From Cyanobacteria bacterium SIG26 (lineage in GTDB: Bacteria; Cyanobacteriota; Vampirovibrionia; Gastranaerophilales; Gastranaerophilaceae): a stretch of 64,000 bases of DNA. The stretch spans positions 47,900 through 111,899 of the forward strand of contig SUTS01000006.1 of assembly GCA_015152555.1 (NCBI GenBank). Direction: 5' to 3'. Positions 62,016 to 64,000 of the stretch are shown here, one piece after another (within the stretch, counting starts at the first letter, position 1; the number at the start of each line of letters is the position of its first letter). Below the pieces are notes generated by a model. The model was not told the DNA's origin and ran no database searches. It saw only the letters and a list, made by a program, of their open reading frames with translations. The translations under genes and the position numbers were made by a program.

Positions 62016-62499
62016 ATAAAAATACCATTTCCGGATTTTCTAAATCATTATGCATTTCTATTATTGATTTATGCAGTACTGGGTGAATAAATCCTGCATT
62101 TAACTCAAGCATCGGTACAAGTGTAAATGCTCTTAAATGAACGAATTTGTGCGGTATAGTTAAGTTTTCTTCTTCAATAATATCTTTGTTATAAAAAAGA
62201 ATATCAATATCTATGGTTCTGTCTTCATAATCTTGACCTACTTTTATCTTTCGACCTAATTGTCGTTCGATTCGTTGGCAAACTTCTAAAAGTTCTTTTG
62301 GCGAATATTTTGTTTTTGCTTCAATCACGGCATTTACAAACCATGTGTTTGTATTAATATTCCAAGGTTCAGTTTCATAAAATGCAGATGTCCGAACAAT
62401 TGTTATCCCCTCGTCAGCACCTAACAAACTGGCTGCTTGTTGTACATAGCCAATTCTATCACCCATATTTGAACCAAGACTAAGATGTATTATTGCCAT
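61993..62499 (-). CDS. folK: 2-amino-4-hydroxy-6-hydroxymethyldihydropteridine pyrophosphokinase
   Basis: Folate synthesis enzyme (HPPK). 168 aa, typical. LSLGSNMGDRIGYVQQAASL at the N-terminus, TEPWNINTNTWFVNAV, and RTIDIDILFYN with the metal-binding D-x-D; PHKFVHLRAFTLVPM near the end. folP and folB are not next to it. Overlaps the flavoprotein gene by 23 nt. The ATG is 8 nt from a TATAAA box on the minus strand, so it is probably leaderless. Confidence 0.94.
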   Translation of the reverse strand: MAIIHLSLGSNMGDRIGYVQQAASLLGADEGITIVRTSAFYETEPWNINTNTWFVNAVIEAKTKYSPKELLEVCQRIERQLGRKIKVGQDYEDRTIDIDILFYNKDIIEEENLTIPHKFVHLRAFTLVPMLELNAGFIHPVLHKSIIEMHNDLENPEMVFLYGTRVDF

Positions 62500-62507
62500 A
62501 ATCTGAT

Positions 62508-62513
62508 TTTATA
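62508..62513 (-). promoter_or_regulatory. -10 box of folK, probably leaderless
   Basis: TATAAA on the minus strand with 8 nt (ATCAGATT) to the ATG at 62499. Confidence 0.4.
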
Positions 62514-62553
62514 AATTTTTGTTGCTTATGTCAACATGTCAAGTTGTTTGTTG

Positions 62554-62559
62554 TATAAT
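62554..62559 (+). promoter_or_regulatory. -10 box of waaA, probably leaderless
   Basis: TATAAT with 9 nt (TTACTTGTT) to the ATG at 62569. No Shine-Dalgarno. Confidence 0.45.
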
Positions 62560-62568
62560 TTACTTGTT

Positions 62569-63882
62569 ATGATTACTTACACAATTATTTTAATTTTATT
62601 GATTTTGGTTGTTGTTTCAATGTTCAGTGAATTGTTTTTGTATGGACTTGTTTCAACCTTATTATTTATAATTATTTTACCGTTTTATTACATTGTTCGT
62701 GTATTCAATAGAAAATTCCTTTTTGGTTGGAGAGAAAAATTAGGGTTTTTCAAATCTCCAAAGCTAGGAGATAAGGTAATAATGTACCACGGTGTTTCTG
62801 TTGGTGAAATTATTGCACTTGAAAATCTTATTAAACGTACTAAAGTTGAATTTCCTGATTATAAAATAGTAGTTACAACAGGGACTAAAACAGGACAAGA
62901 AATAGCCCTCAAAAAATATGCACAAGTTGCAGATTTTATTACATATTTCCCTTTTGATATACCATTTTGTGTTGATGCATTTTTAAATAAAATCAAACCA
63001 ACAGTTGTTTTGATTGCTGAAACTGAATTATGGCCTGTTTTTTCTTTCTTCTGTAGGGCTCGAGGGATTTATTTATATACAATTAATGGCAGAATGTCTG
63101 ATTCTACATATAAATTATACAAAATGTTTGCTCATTTTTTTGAGATGGTTTTATCAAAGTATACCAAAATACTTACTCAAAGTGAAATTGATATGAATAA
63201 GTTGATTTCTATCGGAGCTCCAAAAGATAGAACTTCAGTTATGAAGAATTTAAAATTTGATGTTAAAAAATCTGATGAACATATTGATATCGGACAAGAT
63301 GGTTATAGGGTTATTGTTGCCGGCAGTACCCACAAAGGCGAAGATGAGATTATCCTCGATATATTTAACGAAAAATTAAAACGTTATTCTGATATAAAAT
63401 TATTACTAGTTCCTCGCCATTTAACAAGATTGCCACAAATTACTCCAATTATTGATGAATTAGGTTTGAAATATGGTTTTCGTTCTAAAAATGATTCATT
63501 TAAAGATGTTGATGTTTTAATCCTCGATACAATGGGTGAATTAAGTAAAATGTATGCCATCTGCGATTTTGCATTTATTGGAGGTAGTTTTAACAAAACT
63601 GGCGGTCACAACCCATTAGAAGCTACGGTATACTCCAAGCCGACAATAACAGGGCCTTCTATTCATAACTTTAGAGATATTTATTGGTTATTATCCCAAA
63701 ATAAAGCTGGTAAAATTGTTAAAACACCAAAAGAATTATCTGATTATATCGAATTGTTATTATCTGATACTGCATTTTATAATCAAGCTTGTAAAGACTG
63801 TGAAACAGTGTTTAATGACCAGCAAGGTGCATTAGATATCGTAATTGATGAACTAAAACAATTGTTTTTAGAAAACCCATAA
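62569..63882 (+). CDS. waaA: 3-deoxy-D-manno-octulosonic acid transferase
   Basis: Adds Kdo to lipid A on the inner-membrane cytoplasmic face. About 437 aa. N-terminal membrane anchor (TIILILLILVVVSMFSELF), then the GT-B fold: YHGVSVGEIIALENLI with the catalytic Glu, IAETELWPVFSFFCRARG, and the C-terminal FIGGSFNKTGGHNPLEA. The start at 62569 fits the family N-terminus; the frame opens 11 codons earlier without support. Presence implies lipopolysaccharide with Kdo. Confidence 0.93.
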   Translation: MITYTIILILLILVVVSMFSELFLYGLVSTLLFIIILPFYYIVRVFNRKFLFGWREKLGFFKSPKLGDKVIMYHGVSVGEIIALENLIKRTKVEFPDYKIVVTTGTKTGQEIALKKYAQVADFITYFPFDIPFCVDAFLNKIKPTVVLIAETELWPVFSFFCRARGIYLYTINGRMSDSTYKLYKMFAHFFEMVLSKYTKILTQSEIDMNKLISIGAPKDRTSVMKNLKFDVKKSDEHIDIGQDGYRVIVAGSTHKGEDEIILDIFNEKLKRYSDIKLLLVPRHLTRLPQITPIIDELGLKYGFRSKNDSFKDVDVLILDTMGELSKMYAICDFAFIGGSFNKTGGHNPLEATVYSKPTITGPSIHNFRDIYWLLSQNKAGKIVKTPKELSDYIELLLSDTAFYNQACKDCETVFNDQQGALDIVIDELKQLFLENP

Positions 63883-63916
63883 ATGTAAACAAATGTAACA
63901 ACCTTTCAAAAAAGAT

Positions 63917-63944
63917 TAAAGAATTTATAGAGATATGCCGATAT
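63917..63944 (+). promoter_or_regulatory. Sigma-28 (FliA/SigD)-type promoter
   Basis: TAAA at 63917-63920, 16-nt spacer, GCCGATAT at 63937-63944. It equals the SigD consensus (TAAA, N14-16, GCCGATAT) and is close to FliA (GCCGATAA). It lies 38 nt upstream of the partial ORF at 63982. Confidence 0.65.
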
Positions 63945-63981
63945 AAAGTCTATAGGAAATGAGAATGAAAGGACTACCAAA

Positions 63982-64000
63982 ATGGGTATGGCAGCATCAC
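63982..64000 (+). CDS. Start of an unidentified ORF, truncated by window edge
   Basis: ATG at 63982 encodes MGMAAS before the window ends, with AAAGGA 8 nt upstream, an ideal ribosome binding site. The sigma-28 promoter before it suggests a late flagellar or motility gene. The N-terminus MGMAAS would be compatible with a family of flagellar/secreted helical proteins I recall from related bacteria, but six codons cannot prove it. Confidence 0.4.

Overview
This is an AT-rich chromosomal window (roughly one third GC by eye), almost fully coding, with no plasmid, phage, integrase or IS genes that I can recognise. Gene content points to a Gram-negative-type cell wall (Kdo transferase WaaA, LD-carboxypeptidase), a flagellum (FliJ, a FliK-like protein, a hook/rod protein, a FliA-like sigma factor), many class III (type IV pilin-like) signal peptides and YggT/Ycf19 proteins. 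Together with the AT richness and the leader style of the pilin at 54494-55264, my best guess is a gut Melainabacteria (Vampirovibrionia/Gastranaerophilales), the non-photosynthetic sisters of Cyanobacteria. This is inference from gene content, not from a marker phylogeny.

Layout. 1-5.8 kb: a histidine kinase/response regulator pair, a secreted protein, a GIY-YIG protein, NAD kinase and FtsZ. 5.8-9.4 kb: two secreted proteins of unknown role, tRNA-Leu(CAA), a small membrane ORF, a WecG/TagA glycosyltransferase and an N-terminal transketolase half. 9.4-11.8 kb: a large cysteine-rich pilin-like protein and a TabA/YhcH family protein. 11.8-16.8 kb (minus): an operon of sigma factor, GcvPB, a dehydratase-activase-related protein, a membrane protein and MiaA. 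16.8-24.6 kb: tandem UspA, LdcA, DnaX, TypA, a helical protein and an MFS pump. 24.8-32.3 kb: three paralogous proteins that join a pilin-type N-terminus, YadA-like beta-roll repeats and a C-terminal S74 intramolecular chaperone, with MetK between the second and third. 32.4-39.2 kb: ValS, ribosomal protein S1, GatD, TatD, TlyA and a small secreted protein. 39.2-49.4 kb: PolA, tig-clpP-clpX, RpsP, RpiB-RsfS and a flagellar trio. 49.5-53.8 kb: mtnP, two YggT genes, trkA and trkH. 53.8-55.3 kb: a repeat-rich intergenic stretch and a type IV pilin. 55.4-63.9 kb: a secreted protein, a TPR protein, ProS, ThrS, a BaiN-like flavoprotein, FolK and WaaA. At the right edge a textbook sigma-28-type promoter precedes a truncated ORF.

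Strongest leads: (1) the pilin/YadA-like/S74 family, an architecture I do not know as a described system; (2) a metK leader that can form two hairpins with complementary loops; (3) ten gene starts with a -10 box only 6-9 nt upstream of the ATG and no Shine-Dalgarno, implying leaderless mRNAs, including three divergent pairs; (4) the sigma-28 promoter at the edge, matched to a FliA-like sigma gene in the same window. Many converging genes share bidirectional terminators.
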